Shown: piece by piece, positions 8,921 through 18,239 of the stretch
Numbering within the stretch: the first letter of the stretch is position 1
Layout: every line of letters begins with the position of its first letter
Assembly (NCBI RefSeq): GCF_016863175.1
Contig: NZ_BOOJ01000068.1
Location: forward strand, 30,204 to 94,203
Direction of reading: 5' to 3'
From: Paraplanobispora siamensis
Lineage (GTDB): Bacteria; Actinomycetota; Actinomycetes; Streptosporangiales; Streptosporangiaceae
Length of the DNA: 64,000 nucleotides
Notes under the pieces: model-generated
Told to the model about the DNA's origin: nothing
The model's input: the letters and a program-made list of their open reading frames with translations, nothing else
The model's database searches: none
Made by a program: the position numbers and the translations under genes

Positions 8921-9077
8921 GGCCTCTCCCCCGGAATGGTGGGTGGGCACCTGTGCGGGTGTCTGGATGCCCTCTCACTCAAAACGATCGAGTTCCGGAT
9001 CGGGTACGGCTTTGGCGCGATCTACCTTCGATCTTGACCGTGCGGCTGTCGGGCACCGGCTCCGATAGTCTGCGGAT

Positions 9078-9767
9078 GTGAGTTCGACATCCGGAGCGGC
9101 CAAGCAGGACAAGCCGGTGACGGGCGGCGCACGCCCGGCGCGGCGCAGGCTCAGCGTCGACCGGCGCCGTGAGGAGCTCATGGCGGCGGCTCTGGAGCTG
9201 TTCAGCAAGCACGACGCCGAAGACGTCTCCATCGACGACGTCGCCTCGGCGGCGGGGGCCTCGCGGGCCCTGGTCTACCACTATTTCGGCGGCAGGCAGG
9301 AGCTCTACGTCGCCGCGCTCAGGAGCGCCGCGACCCAGCTGGAGACCCGGCTGCGTCCCCAGGGCAACGGCCGCCCGCTGGACGAGCTGGCCTCCGGGCT
9401 GGAGCGCTATTTCGATTTCGTCGAGGAGCACGCGGCGGGGTTCGCCGCGCTGCTCAAGGGCGGCCCGGCCAACCGCAGCGGTGAGATCGGGGAGATCGTC
9501 GACAGTGTCCGGCACCGTCTGTTCAACCTGATCACCAAGCAGATGCGGGTCGAGGAGCCCGGTCCCGCTCTGCGCATGACGCTGCGCTCGTGGATCGCCT
9601 CCGTCGAGACGGCCGGTCTCGACTGGCTGGAGCACCGGGACATCGAACGGGCGGTGCTGGAGCGCATGCTGGTCGATCACATGGTGGCGCTGCTCGGGGT
9701 GGCCGCGAACCACGACCCGGAGGTCGAAGGGCTCGTCGAGGAGCTCGTCCGCGACCAGTTACTCTGA
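9078..9767 (+). CDS. TetR-family transcriptional regulator
   Basis: The DNA-binding domain is at residues 33-78, with the HTH at about 51-70 (SIDDVASAAGASRALVYHYF), the classical TetR pattern. The C-terminal ligand domain is all helical. The GTG start at 9078 is forced, because the ATG two bases earlier is followed by a stop. No obvious target gene is adjacent; the divergent LacI gene shares the 157-base promoter region. Confidence 0.92.
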   Translation: MSSTSGAAKQDKPVTGGARPARRRLSVDRRREELMAAALELFSKHDAEDVSIDDVASAAGASRALVYHYFGGRQELYVAALRSAATQLETRLRPQGNGRPLDELASGLERYFDFVEEHAAGFAALLKGGPANRSGEIGEIVDSVRHRLFNLITKQMRVEEPGPALRMTLRSWIASVETAGLDWLEHRDIERAVLERMLVDHMVALLGVAANHDPEVEGLVEELVRDQLL

Positions 9768-10024
9768 GTCGCCATGAGGGGTCGCCCTGAGGGATCGCTC
9801 CGAAGGTCTTGCAGGTCTTGCGGGGAGTCGCCCTGAGGGCCTTCGACGGAGACGGCGCCAGGCGACTCGGGCGCCGCGACGGATGCGGCGCCCCGGCGGG
9901 TGCGGCGATCTGTGGGGCGGCGCCGGGCGGGCGACGCCGCTTCCCACATGAGCCGACCTACGCGCCCACACGTTCTGTGAGCGCGCGCGTGGTGCCCCCG
10001 GATCGTGCCTCCGACGAGCCCGTC

Positions 10025-10228
10025 CTACTCGGAGCGCTGCTGCGGGATTCCCGCGAGCAGGGCGCGGACCTCGGTCTCCCTGTAGCGACGGTGCCCACCC
10101 AGCGTGCGGATGGACGTCAACTTGCCGGCCTTCGCCCACCGGGTGACGGTCTTGGGGTCGACGCGGAACATGGTTGCGACCTCCGCCGGGGTGAGCAGCG
10201 GCTCGGCCTCAGGTGTACGAGCTGACAT
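10025..10228 (-). CDS. bldC: BldC, MerR-like developmental DNA-binding protein
   Basis: This 67-residue protein consists of a winged helix like the MerR N-terminus (LLTPAEVATMFRVDPKTVTRWAKAGKLTSIRTLGGHRRYRE) without dimerisation or effector domain. The length and sequence are those of BldC, the regulator that holds back sporulation in Streptomyces by binding direct repeats cooperatively. GGAGGAGAGG lies 9-18 bases upstream of ATG 10228. The neighbouring hypothetical and amino-acid dehydrogenase genes fit the Streptomyces order as I recall it. Confidence 0.95.
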   Translation of the reverse strand: MSARTPEAEPLLTPAEVATMFRVDPKTVTRWAKAGKLTSIRTLGGHRRYRETEVRALLAGIPQQRSE

Positions 10229-10546
10229 TTGTGCGGCCTCTCCTCCGTGTGGACCGGCGACAGCGATCCTGCGATTTGACGCTTGTCACGGATGTCCTCT
10301 ATGGCCCCTTGCGTGCGGCTATTCGGACCATATGTGGCATCACCCGATGTGACCATACAGCTACGTAGGGCGATTGGCGAGTCTTTGGGAGACTCATCTC
10401 TCTTGTGTACGCGCTGTAGTCACGCTCGGTGATTCTAGCGACACGTTTCGTGGTATCGCAGTGAAAACGGCAAACTACTCAGTTCGCAGATGCGTCCCCG
10501 GACGTTGACAGCCCCACTTATGCAGGTCAGAGGGGTGATATGCGAC
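10229..10546. other. 318-base bldC upstream region, relatively AT-rich
   Basis: No gene was found. The stretch holds the bldC promoter (read leftwards) and the 3' end of the next minus-strand gene. It is clearly less GC-rich than its surroundings from about 10310 to 10560. A small inverted repeat TGAC-GCTT-GTCA lies at 10277-10288, about 50 bases upstream of the bldC start, and could be an operator. No confident -35/-10 pair was assigned. Confidence 0.4.
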
Positions 10547-11434
10547 TCAGTTTGCTGATTCGAGAAGTTGTATTGACCTCCAGCGGAGGATCACCCGCTG
10601 ATACATGGCGAACGCGAGCTCTTCCTGTCCCGTCTCCAGACCTGTCAGCGCCGCGGCCAGCTCCGCCACGGACTGGTCGGCCTGGAGCTTCTCGTCGTCC
10701 ATGAGGTGGACGATGCCCCCGTAGTCGAGCTCGACCAGGGAGTGGGGGTGGAACTCCTCCAGCCACCGGGCGACGTCCTCGACCTCGCTGGTGACGCCGG
10801 CCTCTCCCACCTGGCGGCGGATGATCTGTAGCGCCCGGGCGGTGCGCCGCCGGGCGTGGGCCATGGAGGTGACGTAGATGAGGTTGCGGGAGGCGGACGA
10901 GCCTCCGGCCGCCGGCTCGCCGTCCAGGACCAGCCAGCGCTCGTTGCCGTCGAAGGGGACGAACCAGGATGTCGGAACGTGCCAGGTCGAGGTCCTGATG
11001 TGGGTGCGCAGCGCGGCCGAGCCGCTGCGCCGCTTGAAGCGGTCGAAGTCGTCGGCGGTCTGCTCGGCGATGGTGATCGGCACGAACCGCTCCATCAGCC
11101 GCAGGGGGGTCGTGCCCCGGAAGCGTGAGAAGGCCAGCCAGGACCGGAGCCTGCTCTGCCAGGGACAGACGTACAGAACGTCCTCCACGCGCCTGAGATA
11201 GGCGTTGGGGCTCTCGTGCGGGGGCGCCGGGATCGGCGGTCTGCCGATGAGACGCGCCACCGCCTCCCCGTGCTCGGCGTGGAGCGCGCTCGCCCGGCGC
11301 GGCCGGTCGCGCGCTCCGGCATAGGTCTCCCATGAGACGCGCTCCGACGGGCTGAAGGCACTCAGAGGTTCGTAGACGCGGAGGTACGCGGCATAGGGCA
11401 GCACGCTCGCATCGTGCCACGAAGAGCCCGTCAT
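10547..11434 (-). CDS. Conserved hypothetical protein next to bldC, about 295 aa
   Basis: No function can be given. The protein begins near VLPYAAYLRVYEPLSAFS and is basic and Trp-rich, without membrane segments or signal. Regions of note are VEDVLYVCPWQSRLRSWLAFSRF, a central block with DDFDRFKRRSGS, and an acidic C-terminus with WLEEFHPHSLVELDYGG. From memory, Streptomyces has a similar gene between bldC and the valine dehydrogenase gene. ATG 11434 is used; GTG 11404 and upstream ATG 11452 are alternatives, and no start has a strong Shine-Dalgarno. Confidence 0.75.
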   Translation of the reverse strand: MTGSSWHDASVLPYAAYLRVYEPLSAFSPSERVSWETYAGARDRPRRASALHAEHGEAVARLIGRPPIPAPPHESPNAYLRRVEDVLYVCPWQSRLRSWLAFSRFRGTTPLRLMERFVPITIAEQTADDFDRFKRRSGSAALRTHIRTSTWHVPTSWFVPFDGNERWLVLDGEPAAGGSSASRNLIYVTSMAHARRRTARALQIIRRQVGEAGVTSEVEDVARWLEEFHPHSLVELDYGGIVHLMDDEKLQADQSVAELAAALTGLETGQEELAFAMYQRVILRWRSIQLLESAN

Positions 11435-11622
11435 TGTCCGGTACCGTCTCATCCGCCGGCGGCCGGGGACGCGCCCGGAGAACAGGCCGGGCGATCCCCG
11501 GCGTGTCGCGTCCAGGCAGGTCGACGGGACTTTCACTCCTCCCCCGGGAAGAGTTGTGGTTACCCTGAGAAGTGATCTCCGCCGCGACGGTGCGGCGGAC
11601 CGGACGACCAGGAGTCACCACC

Positions 11623-12726
11623 GTGACGGACGTCTTCGGGCTCTCCCACAAGGAGAACGGCCCAGTAAGCGGCCAGGCCAGGCACGAGCAGGTCATCTTC
11701 TGCTCCGACGAGCGCAGCGGCCTCCACGCGATCATCGCGATCTACAACACCGCCCTCGGCCCAGGCCTCGGCGGCACCAGGTTCTATCCCTACGAGAGCG
11801 AGCAGGCCGCGCTGGCGGACGTGCTGAACCTCTCGCGGGCGATGGCCTACAAGAACGCCCTGGCCGGTCTCGACCTCGGCGGGGGCAAGGCCGTCATCAT
11901 CGGCGACCCGGACAAGGACAAGAACGAGGCGATGCTGCGGGCCTACGGCCGCTTCATCCAGTCGCTCAACGGGCGCTACCTCACCGCGTGCGACGTCGGC
12001 ACCTACAGCGAGGACATGGACGTCATCGCCCGCGAGACCTCCTACGTGACCGGGCGCACCACGGCCAACGGCGGTGCCGGCGACTCCTCCATCCTGACCG
12101 CCTTCGGCGTGTTCCAGGGCATGCGGGCCGCGGCCGAGCACGTCTTCGGCACGCCCTCGCTGCGCGGCCGGCGGGTCGGCGTGGAGGGCGTGGGCAAGGT
12201 GGGCCACCGGCTGGTGGAGCACCTCCTCGAGGACGGCGCCGAGGTCGTCGTCTGCGACGTCAGCGAGCGGGCCGTCGAGCAGGTGCGCCGGCGCCACCCC
12301 GGGGTGGACGTCGTGGCGGACAAGCTGGAGCTCACCTCGGCCGGCATCGACGTCTACGCGCCGTGCGCCCTCGGCGGGGCCCTGGACGACGACACGGTCG
12401 CCCGGCTGCGGGCTGCGATCGTCTGCGGCGGGGCCAACAACCAGCTCGCCCACCCGGGGGTGGAGAAGCAGCTCGCCGACCGCGGCATCCTGTACGCGCC
12501 CGACTACGTGGTCAACTCCGGCGGCGTGATCCAGGTCGCCGACGAGATCCAGGGGTTCGACATGGACCGCGCGCAGGCAAAGGCCGCCAAGATCTACGAC
12601 ACCACGCTCAAGATTTTCGCCACGGCGGCGGAGGACGGCGTTCCTCCGGCGGTCGCAGCGGATAGGCTAGCCGAGCGCAGAATGTCGGATGTTGGGCGGA
12701 TCAGGGGCATTTGGCTGGGCCACTAG
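11623..12726 (+). CDS. vdh: Leu/Val-type amino-acid dehydrogenase (Glu/Leu/Phe/Val family)
   Basis: The NAD-dependent enzyme oxidatively deaminates branched-chain amino acids. The N-terminal substrate domain has the conserved lysines (Lys77 in [10 protein letters not shown], Lys89 in [10 protein letters not shown]). The Rossmann domain has [16 protein letters not shown] (about residue 186) and then APCALGG and CGGANNQLA. The length of 367 matches valine dehydrogenase. The GTG start at 11623 has AGGAG at 11610-11614; the frame is open back to 11572 but without a comparable site. Its products could feed the branched-chain-type dehydrogenase complex at 31.7 kb. Valine versus leucine preference cannot be told from sequence alone. 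Confidence 0.9.
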   Translation: MTDVFGLSHKENGPVSGQARHEQVIFCSDERSGLHAIIAIYNTALGPGLGGTRFYPYESEQAALADVLNLSRAMAYKNALAGLDLGGGKAVIIGDPDKDKNEAMLRAYGRFIQSLNGRYLTACDVGTYSEDMDVIARETSYVTGRTTANGGAGDSSILTAFGVFQGMRAAAEHVFGTPSLRGRRVGVEGVGKVGHRLVEHLLEDGAEVVVCDVSERAVEQVRRRHPGVDVVADKLELTSAGIDVYAPCALGGALDDDTVARLRAAIVCGGANNQLAHPGVEKQLADRGILYAPDYVVNSGGVIQVADEIQGFDMDRAQAKAAKIYDTTLKIFATAAEDGVPPAVAADRLAERRMSDVGRIRGIWLGH

Positions 12727-12875
12727 TCCCTCGCGCTCATACGGCGTACCGAGCCGGGCGCAAAACAGGTACGGTTGTAGTCGAACGAGAGCTGACGTCT
12801 CAAGTCAGGCGGCGTCAGTGCGTGGTGCGTTAGCGACGAGGGGCCAGATCGGCCCCACACGAGGGGGTCGAGCCA

Positions 12876-13109
12876 ATGGGGCGCGGCCGAGCAAAGGCCA
12901 AGCAGGTCAAGGTTGCTCGCCAGCTGAAGTACAACAGCGGTGGCACTGATCTTGAGCGTCTTCGTGACGAGCTCGGAGTCAGGGATGACTCCAACCACAA
13001 TGACGACGCCAACGACTCCTACGATGATCTGGCGGATCGCTATGCCGATTACGCCGATGACTTCGACTCCGAGGACGACCGGGACGACAACCCGCCCGGC
13101 CGTCGGTAG
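12876..13109 (+). CDS. DUF3073 family protein
   Basis: This 77-residue protein has a strongly basic N-terminus (MGRGRAKAKQVKVARQLKY) and a very acidic C-terminus rich in Asp, Tyr and Asn (DDLADRYADYADDFDSEDD). That arrangement is the signature of DUF3073, a small family common in actinobacteria with no established function. It lies between the dehydrogenase and purM, as in Streptomyces from memory. A hairpin terminator follows. Confidence 0.92.
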   Translation: MGRGRAKAKQVKVARQLKYNSGGTDLERLRDELGVRDDSNHNDDANDSYDDLADRYADYADDFDSEDDRDDNPPGRR

Positions 13110-13133
13110 GCGGCTTTCCGTTTGGTCGTGAGC

Positions 13134-13165
13134 AGGGCACCCGGGGCAGGTCCACCGGGTGTCCT
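13134..13165 (+). terminator. Terminator hairpin after the DUF3073 gene
   Basis: The stem AGGGCACCCGG pairs with CCGGGTGTCCT (one G-T type mismatch) around a 10-base loop, 24 bases after the stop codon. Confidence 0.6.
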
Positions 13166-13276
13166 CTCCATATGCACCGATCCCCGTTCAGCGCTTCGCA
13201 GGTCCGGAGCGCTCTTTCGCGTTTCCGCGCTCTTTCCGGTCATGTGACGGGTCCCGGGACAGGCCACGTGACGGGT

Positions 13277-13303
13277 CCGGTGGCGGGGAGGCCCCGCCAC
13301 CGG
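13277..13303 (-). terminator. Terminator hairpin after purM
   Basis: A perfect 12-bp stem, CCGGTGGCGGGG with CCCCGCCACCGG, encloses a 3-base loop. It ends 24 bases beyond the purM stop on the minus strand, in the convergent gap between DUF3073 and purM. Confidence 0.65.
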
Positions 13304-13326
13304 TGAACACCCGGAATCAGTGAGAG

Positions 13327-14352
13327 CTAGCGATAGCGGGCCCGGCCGGAGCCGGCGACGACCTCGCCCAGGACCCACGCGGGCAGGCCGCGCTCCTTGA
13401 GCAACGTCAGGGCCGGATCGACCGCGTCCGCGGGGACGATCGCCGCCATGCCCACCCCGAGGTTGAAGGTGCGGTCCATGTCGGCCTGCGCGACCTTGCC
13501 GTGCTCGGCCAGGAAACCGAAGACGGCGGGCGGGGTCCAGGACGACCGGTCCAGCACCGCGTCCACCGCGGGCGGCAGCGAGCGGGCCAGGTTGCCCTCC
13601 AGCCCGCCGCCGGTGATGTGCGCGTAGGCGTGGACCTCCACCGAGCGGGCCAGCGCCAGGCAGTCCAGGGAGTAGATCCTGGTCGGCTCCAGCAGCTCCT
13701 CACCCAGCGTCCGGCCGAACTCGGCGACCTCCCGCTCCAGCGGGAGGCCGGCGAGCTTGATGATGTGCCGGACCAGCGAGTAGCCGTTGGAGTGCACGCC
13801 GGAGGAGGCCAGCGCGAGCACCACGTCGCCCTCGCGGACCCGGTGCGGGCCGAGCATGTCGTCGGCCTCGACCACGCCGGTGGCGGCGCCCGCCAGGTCG
13901 TACTCGTCGGCGCCCATGGCGCCCGGGTGCTCGGCCGTCTCCCCGCCGATCAGCGCGGCCCCGGCCAGGCGGCAGCCCTCGGCGACGCCGCCCACGATCT
14001 CGGCGATCCGCTCGGGGACGACCTTGCCGCAGGCGATGTAGTCGGTCATGAACAGCGGCTCGGCGCCGCAGACCACCAGGTCGTCCACGACCATGCCGAC
14101 CAGGTCGATGCCGATCGTGTCGTGCCTGCCCAGGCGCTGGGCCAGCATCACCTTGGTGCCGACGCCGTCGGTCGAGGTGGTCAGCAGCGGGCGCCGGTAA
14201 CCCAGCAGCGCCGAGGCGTCGAAGAGGCCGGCGAACCCGCTGGCGTCGTCGACGACCTCGGGCCGCCGGGACCGGGCGACCTTCGACTTCATCAGCTCGA
14301 CGGCGCGCTCGCCGGCGTCGATGTCCACGCCGGCGGCGGCGTAGCTGGTCAT
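13327..14352 (-). CDS. purM: Phosphoribosylformylglycinamidine cyclo-ligase (AIR synthetase)
   Basis: PurM closes the imidazole ring in de novo purine synthesis (FGAM to AIR, using ATP). Family features are SYAAAGVDIDAGERAVELMK at the N-terminus, STDGVGTKVMLA, GIDLVGMVVDDLVVCGAEPLFMTDYIACG, and the glycine-rich AHITGGGLEGNLARSLP. The length of 341 is normal. Its ATG overlaps the purF stop by 4 bases, so purF-purM is one translationally coupled operon, read leftwards. Confidence 0.97.
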   Translation of the reverse strand: MTSYAAAGVDIDAGERAVELMKSKVARSRRPEVVDDASGFAGLFDASALLGYRRPLLTTSTDGVGTKVMLAQRLGRHDTIGIDLVGMVVDDLVVCGAEPLFMTDYIACGKVVPERIAEIVGGVAEGCRLAGAALIGGETAEHPGAMGADEYDLAGAATGVVEADDMLGPHRVREGDVVLALASSGVHSNGYSLVRHIIKLAGLPLEREVAEFGRTLGEELLEPTRIYSLDCLALARSVEVHAYAHITGGGLEGNLARSLPPAVDAVLDRSSWTPPAVFGFLAEHGKVAQADMDRTFNLGVGMAAIVPADAVDPALTLLKERGLPAWVLGEVVAGSGRARYR

Positions 14353-15785
14353 GCCTGGGCCTCCAGCACGTACTTGCCCACGTTGTCGCGGTCGACGGCG
14401 ATGGGGTACTGACCGTCGAAGCAGGCTCTGCAGAGCCGGTCGGCGGGGATGGTGGTGGCCTCGATGAGGCCTTCCTGCGAGATGTATCCGAGCGAGTCGG
14501 CGCCCAGCGAGTCGCGGATCTCCTCCACGCTGAGCGAACCGGCGATCAGCTCCGCCCGGGTGGCGAAGTCGATGCCGTAGAAGCACGGCCAGGCCACCGG
14601 CGGCGAGGAGATCCGGACGTGGACCTCGCGCGCCCCCGCCTCGCGGAGCATCTTGACGATGGCCCGCTGGGTGTTGCCGCGCACGATGGAGTCGTCCACG
14701 ACGATCAGCCGCTTGCCCGCCACGACCTCCTTCAGCGGGTTCAGCTTGAGCCGGATGCCGAGCTGGCGGATGGTCTGGGACGGCTGGATGAAGGTCCGGC
14801 CGACGTAGGAGTTCTTGACCAGGCCCTGGCCGTACGGGATCCCGCTCGCCTCGGCGTAACCGACGGCGGCCGGGGTGCCCGACTCGGGGGTGGGGATGAC
14901 CAGGTCGGCCTCGACCGGGTGCTCGCGGGCCAGCACGCGGCCGACCTCGACCCGGGTGGACTGCACGCTGCGCCCGGCGATCGTGGTGTCGGGGCGGGCG
15001 AGGTAGACGTACTCGAACAGGCAGCCCTTGGGCTCCGACAGCGCGAACCTGCGGGACCGCACGCCGCGCTCGTCGATGGTGATGAGCTCGCCCGGCTCGA
15101 TCTCGCGGACGAACGTGGCGCCCACGATGTCGAGGGCGGCGGTCTCGGAGGCCACCGCCCAGCCGCGCTCCAGCCGGCCCAGGACCAGCGGGCGGATGCC
15201 CTGCGGGTCGCGGGCGGCGTAAAGCGTCTTCTCGTCCATGAAGACGAGGGAGTAGGCCCCCTTCACCTGGGGGAGGAGCTCGGCGGCCGCGTCGTCGATG
15301 GGCTGGCTGCGGTCCTGGGCCAGCAGCGACGTCAGCACCTCGGTGTCGGTGGTCGCCCGGGTGGCGCCCGGCGCGAGGCGCTGGGCCAGCTCACGGGTGT
15401 TGATCAGGTTGCCGTTGTGGGCGAGCGCGAGCCCGCCGACCTCGGTGGAGCTCAGCGTCGGCTGGGCGTTCTCCCAGACGCTCGACCCGGTGGTCGAGTA
15501 GCGGCAGTGGCCGATGGCCAGGTGGCCGCGGAGGGTGCCCAGCACCGACTCGTCGAAGACCTGGGCGACGAGGCCCATGTCCTTGTAGACGAGGATGCGG
15601 CTGCCTTCGCTGACCGCGATGCCCGCGGATTCCTGCCCGCGGTGCTGCAACGCGTACAGCCCGTAGTAGGTGAGTTTGGAGACTTCCTCCCCGGGGGCCC
15701 ATACGCCGAAGACGCCGCAGGCGTCTTTCGGAGGTCGGTCATGGGGGTCAAGGTCATGGCTCAGCTGGCCGTCGCCCTTCAGCAC
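14349..15785 (-). CDS. purF: Amidophosphoribosyltransferase
   Basis: The enzyme makes phosphoribosylamine from PRPP and glutamine, the first committed purine step. A 22-residue propeptide precedes Cys23 (KDACGVFGV), which becomes the N-terminal nucleophile after cleavage. The glutaminase domain includes GHCRYSTTGSS and AHNGNLIN; the phosphoribosyltransferase domain includes the PRPP loop VVDDSIVRGNT. C-terminal cysteines (RLCRACFDG and earlier PCFYGID) fit the Fe-S type. The GTG start at 15785 is the only one in frame near the expected propeptide. Confidence 0.96.
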   Translation of the reverse strand: MLKGDGQLSHDLDPHDRPPKDACGVFGVWAPGEEVSKLTYYGLYALQHRGQESAGIAVSEGSRILVYKDMGLVAQVFDESVLGTLRGHLAIGHCRYSTTGSSVWENAQPTLSSTEVGGLALAHNGNLINTRELAQRLAPGATRATTDTEVLTSLLAQDRSQPIDDAAAELLPQVKGAYSLVFMDEKTLYAARDPQGIRPLVLGRLERGWAVASETAALDIVGATFVREIEPGELITIDERGVRSRRFALSEPKGCLFEYVYLARPDTTIAGRSVQSTRVEVGRVLAREHPVEADLVIPTPESGTPAAVGYAEASGIPYGQGLVKNSYVGRTFIQPSQTIRQLGIRLKLNPLKEVVAGKRLIVVDDSIVRGNTQRAIVKMLREAGAREVHVRISSPPVAWPCFYGIDFATRAELIAGSLSVEEIRDSLGADSLGYISQEGLIEATTIPADRLCRACFDGQYPIAVDRDNVGKYVLEAQA

Positions 15786-15954
15786 GGCTTCAGTTTAGGT
15801 CGACCGCTTCGCTGCCCGTGCCCCGGGGCCGGAACTCGCCCCAACGATGACCTGACCGAACAATCGTCGGCGCTTTGCCGTGGCGTCCTCGTTTCGGCGC
15901 CGGGACGCGGGGGATGGTGGGGTATCCGGCATTTCGACCGTCGGGAGAGCAGAA

Positions 15955-17469
15955 GTGACATCACCTATCGACTCACCCCAGCCCGACCCGTGGCGCGAGC
16001 CCCGGGACCGGCCGTCCACGCCGGACGAGCCCGCCTCACGACCTCCCTCGGCCGCCGGGTCCTCCGGCTCCGGGGAGATGCCGCCGGGCACCCCGGAGCC
16101 TGCCGGACCCGGCGAGCTGCCACCGAACACTCCGGAACCCGCCGGCCCCGGCGAGGTTCCCCCGGGCCGTCCGGAACCGGTCCCGGGGGAGACTCCCGGC
16201 CTGCCTGAACCGGCGCCGCGAGAACCGGTGCCGCCGCATCCGGACCTGCCGGACGCACCAGAGGTGCTTCCGCCGGTCCAGACGGCCGCACCGGACTCTC
16301 CGCGGTCCGGGCAGGCGGGATCGTCCCCCGAGGCCGCGGGCCCGGGGGACACGCGGCCCTCGGCGGACACCCCGGGACCCGGAGAGGCGGGATCCCGGGG
16401 GGCCGCCGGGGGGTCCGGGGAGACCGGGCCGCGGGAGGACACCGGAGGGCCGGGGGAGGCGGGGTTTCCGGCTGCGGAGCCGCCCGCCTCCTACCCGGTT
16501 CCCGGGGCCGCGCCGCCCGCCTACCCCGGCTGGGAGAGCGCCCCCGAGCAGGCCCCCCTCGACGACATCGGCGCGCCGCCGGGCGTCGTGCAGCCTTCGC
16601 GCTACGACCCGCCGACGCCGCCGGAGAGCCTGTCCGCCGTGCCCTCCGAGGCCACCGAGCCCGTCACCGGCGATTTCCCGCCCGGCCGCGACCCCGTGCC
16701 GGGCGGCCCGTACGGCGCCGCGGGCCCCGGCGGCCCACCGGCCGCCCAGGGAGGCCCGTACGGCGTCCCCGAGGCCGGCGGCTCGTCCCCCGGTCAGGGA
16801 GGTCCGTACGGTGCTCCCGGTCCCGGGGGTCCGCCGGCCGCTCCGCCGTACGGCGCTCCCGCCCCGGGCGGTTCGCACGCCGCTCCCGGCGGGCCGGGCG
16901 TTCCGCCTCCGGGCGGCCCGTACGGCGCGCCGCCGCCCGGTGGTCAGTACGGCGGCGTTCCCGGCGCTGCGGGGATGCACCCCGGCGCGCCTCCGCACGG
17001 GACGCCCACGGGGGCTCCCGAGGCGGCCTCCACCGGCGCCCATCCCTACGGCGGGGCGCCCGCGCAGCCGTACGGCGCGCAGCAGTACGGCCAGGCCTAT
17101 CCCGCGGGACCCGGGGGATACCCCGCGCCGCCCCGTGGCGACCGGCCCGGGCCCGGGCGGGGCGGCGGGCTCGGGACCGCCGCACTGGTGCTCGGCATCG
17201 TCAGCGTCGTCCTGCTCTTCGCCTGCGGGATCGGCACGCTGACCGCGATCGTCGGCGTGATCATCGGCATCGTCGCGATCGTCAAGAACTCCAACCGCGG
17301 CCGCGCCTGGGTCGGCCTGATCCTGAGCGCCCTGACTCTGATCATCGCCGCGGTGGTCCTCGTCTGGTTCGCGAACAAGGTCGGCGACTGCCTGGAACTG
17401 CCCACCGCCGAGCAGCAGCGGTACTGCGTCGAGCAGAAGTTCGGCGTCCAGCTCCAGCCCGTGCCCTGA
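15955..17469 (+). CDS. Proline/glycine-rich protein with C-terminal DUF4190 membrane domain
   Basis: About 390 residues of low-complexity Pro, Gly, Glu and Ala precede a short membrane domain. The first 200 residues are acidic Pro-Glu-Gly repeats; residues 230-385 are many variants of GGPYGAP/GGPPAA. The end holds two hydrophobic helices (LGTAALVLGIVSVVLLFACGIG..., WVGLILSALTLIIAAVVLVWF) separated by NSNRGRA, the DUF4190 arrangement, and then a short tail with a Cys pair. The function is unknown; such proteins probably sit at the membrane with a disordered cytoplasmic arm. The GTG at 15955 follows GGAGAG by 6 bases; the open frame upstream to 15880 lacks a site. Confidence 0.82.
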   Translation: MTSPIDSPQPDPWREPRDRPSTPDEPASRPPSAAGSSGSGEMPPGTPEPAGPGELPPNTPEPAGPGEVPPGRPEPVPGETPGLPEPAPREPVPPHPDLPDAPEVLPPVQTAAPDSPRSGQAGSSPEAAGPGDTRPSADTPGPGEAGSRGAAGGSGETGPREDTGGPGEAGFPAAEPPASYPVPGAAPPAYPGWESAPEQAPLDDIGAPPGVVQPSRYDPPTPPESLSAVPSEATEPVTGDFPPGRDPVPGGPYGAAGPGGPPAAQGGPYGVPEAGGSSPGQGGPYGAPGPGGPPAAPPYGAPAPGGSHAAPGGPGVPPPGGPYGAPPPGGQYGGVPGAAGMHPGAPPHGTPTGAPEAASTGAHPYGGAPAQPYGAQQYGQAYPAGPGGYPAPPRGDRPGPGRGGGLGTAALVLGIVSVVLLFACGIGTLTAIVGVIIGIVAIVKNSNRGRAWVGLILSALTLIIAAVVLVWFANKVGDCLELPTAEQQRYCVEQKFGVQLQPVP

Positions 17470-17557
17470 CCCCGCCTCCGCTCCGCCCCGTCCCGCCTCC
17501 GCGAAGGGGGGCGTGACCGGGAACCTCCGGCATCCGGCGGGCAGAGCCCCGGAACCC

Positions 17558-18004
17558 TCAGGTGAGCGGCAGATAGTCCGTGAGATCGGCCCGGGAGCCG
17601 CTGGCCGCGATGCGTCCGGCCGCGGTCGCCTCGGCCCAGGTCAGCCGCCCGGTGGCCAGCTCCAGCCAGGTCCGCGCGTCCGTCTCCACCACGTTCGGCG
17701 GGGTGCCCCGGGTGTGCCGGGGCCCCTCGACGCACTGCACCGCCGCGTACGGCGGGACCCGCACCTCGACGGTCCGGCCCGGGGCCGCGGCCGCCAGCCG
17801 GTCCAGCAGGTGCCGCACGGCCAGGCGCGCCGCCTCCCGCTCCGGCCGGACGTCCCGCCCGTAGGCCCGCATGACCGCGGTGACGCACGCGCCCAGCATG
17901 GCGCCGGGGCTCTCGGGACCGTCGTAGGACGGCTCGCCGAGGGCGGTCAGCTGGGCGTCCAGGGCGGATCGGATCTTGGCGGGATCGGGCTTGTGTGCTG
18001 GCAC
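17558..18004 (-). CDS. Sterol-carrier-family protein
   Basis: This 148-residue protein has the pattern of the bacterial sterol-carrier-like family found beside purine genes in actinobacteria: an N-terminal helix (PAKIRSALDAQLTALG), VEVRVPPYAAVQCVEGPRHTRGTPPNVVETDARTWLELATGRLTWAEA, and a short C-terminal strand. The last part resembles the SCP-2 lipid-binding fold. It probably binds a small hydrophobic molecule; the ligand is unknown. GTG 18004 has GGGGG a few bases upstream. It is divergent from phoX. Confidence 0.8.
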   Translation of the reverse strand: MPAHKPDPAKIRSALDAQLTALGEPSYDGPESPGAMLGACVTAVMRAYGRDVRPEREAARLAVRHLLDRLAAAAPGRTVEVRVPPYAAVQCVEGPRHTRGTPPNVVETDARTWLELATGRLTWAEATAAGRIAASGSRADLTDYLPLT

Positions 18005-18147
18005 GCCCCCATCATGCCCGCCCGCCGTACCCCCGCGTCGTCCTCCTCCGCCGGAGCGCCGCCCGAGTGAGCCGGAGCGGGCGGCGGTCCGTATCTCCGG
18101 GTGAACCACCCCCGCACAAGTCGTTACCTGGCTATTTGCGACAAACG

Positions 18148-18191
18148 GTTCATCATCCGGGCAAATGTCGTTCACCTGGGGTTCGGCCGGC
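18148..18191 (+). promoter_or_regulatory. PHO-box direct repeats upstream of the PhoX gene
   Basis: Four 11-base units follow one another: GTTCATCATCC, GGGCAAATGTC, GTTCACCTGGG, GTTCGGCCGGC. Units 1, 3 and 4 carry the GTTCA(C)C-like core that PhoP recognises in Streptomyces; unit 2 is degenerate. The exact 11-base spacing is the strong point. A -10-like TAGCGT at about 18196 and the GTG start at 18240 fit activation by PhoP. Confidence 0.75.
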
Positions 18192-18239
18192 GCCCGTAGC
18201 GTCCCGGCCCGGAACATCTGCACATCCTTGGAGGCCCCT

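Noticed and set aside
8975..9030. CGATC-containing sequence between LacI and TetR genes as a LacI operator
   Set aside because: Only the central CGATCG is symmetric; the flanks do not match, so the support is too thin.
14619..16208. A 529-codon plus-strand frame covering purF
   Set aside because: It is antisense to purF with no recognisable domain. The real plus-strand gene starts at 15955 in a different frame.
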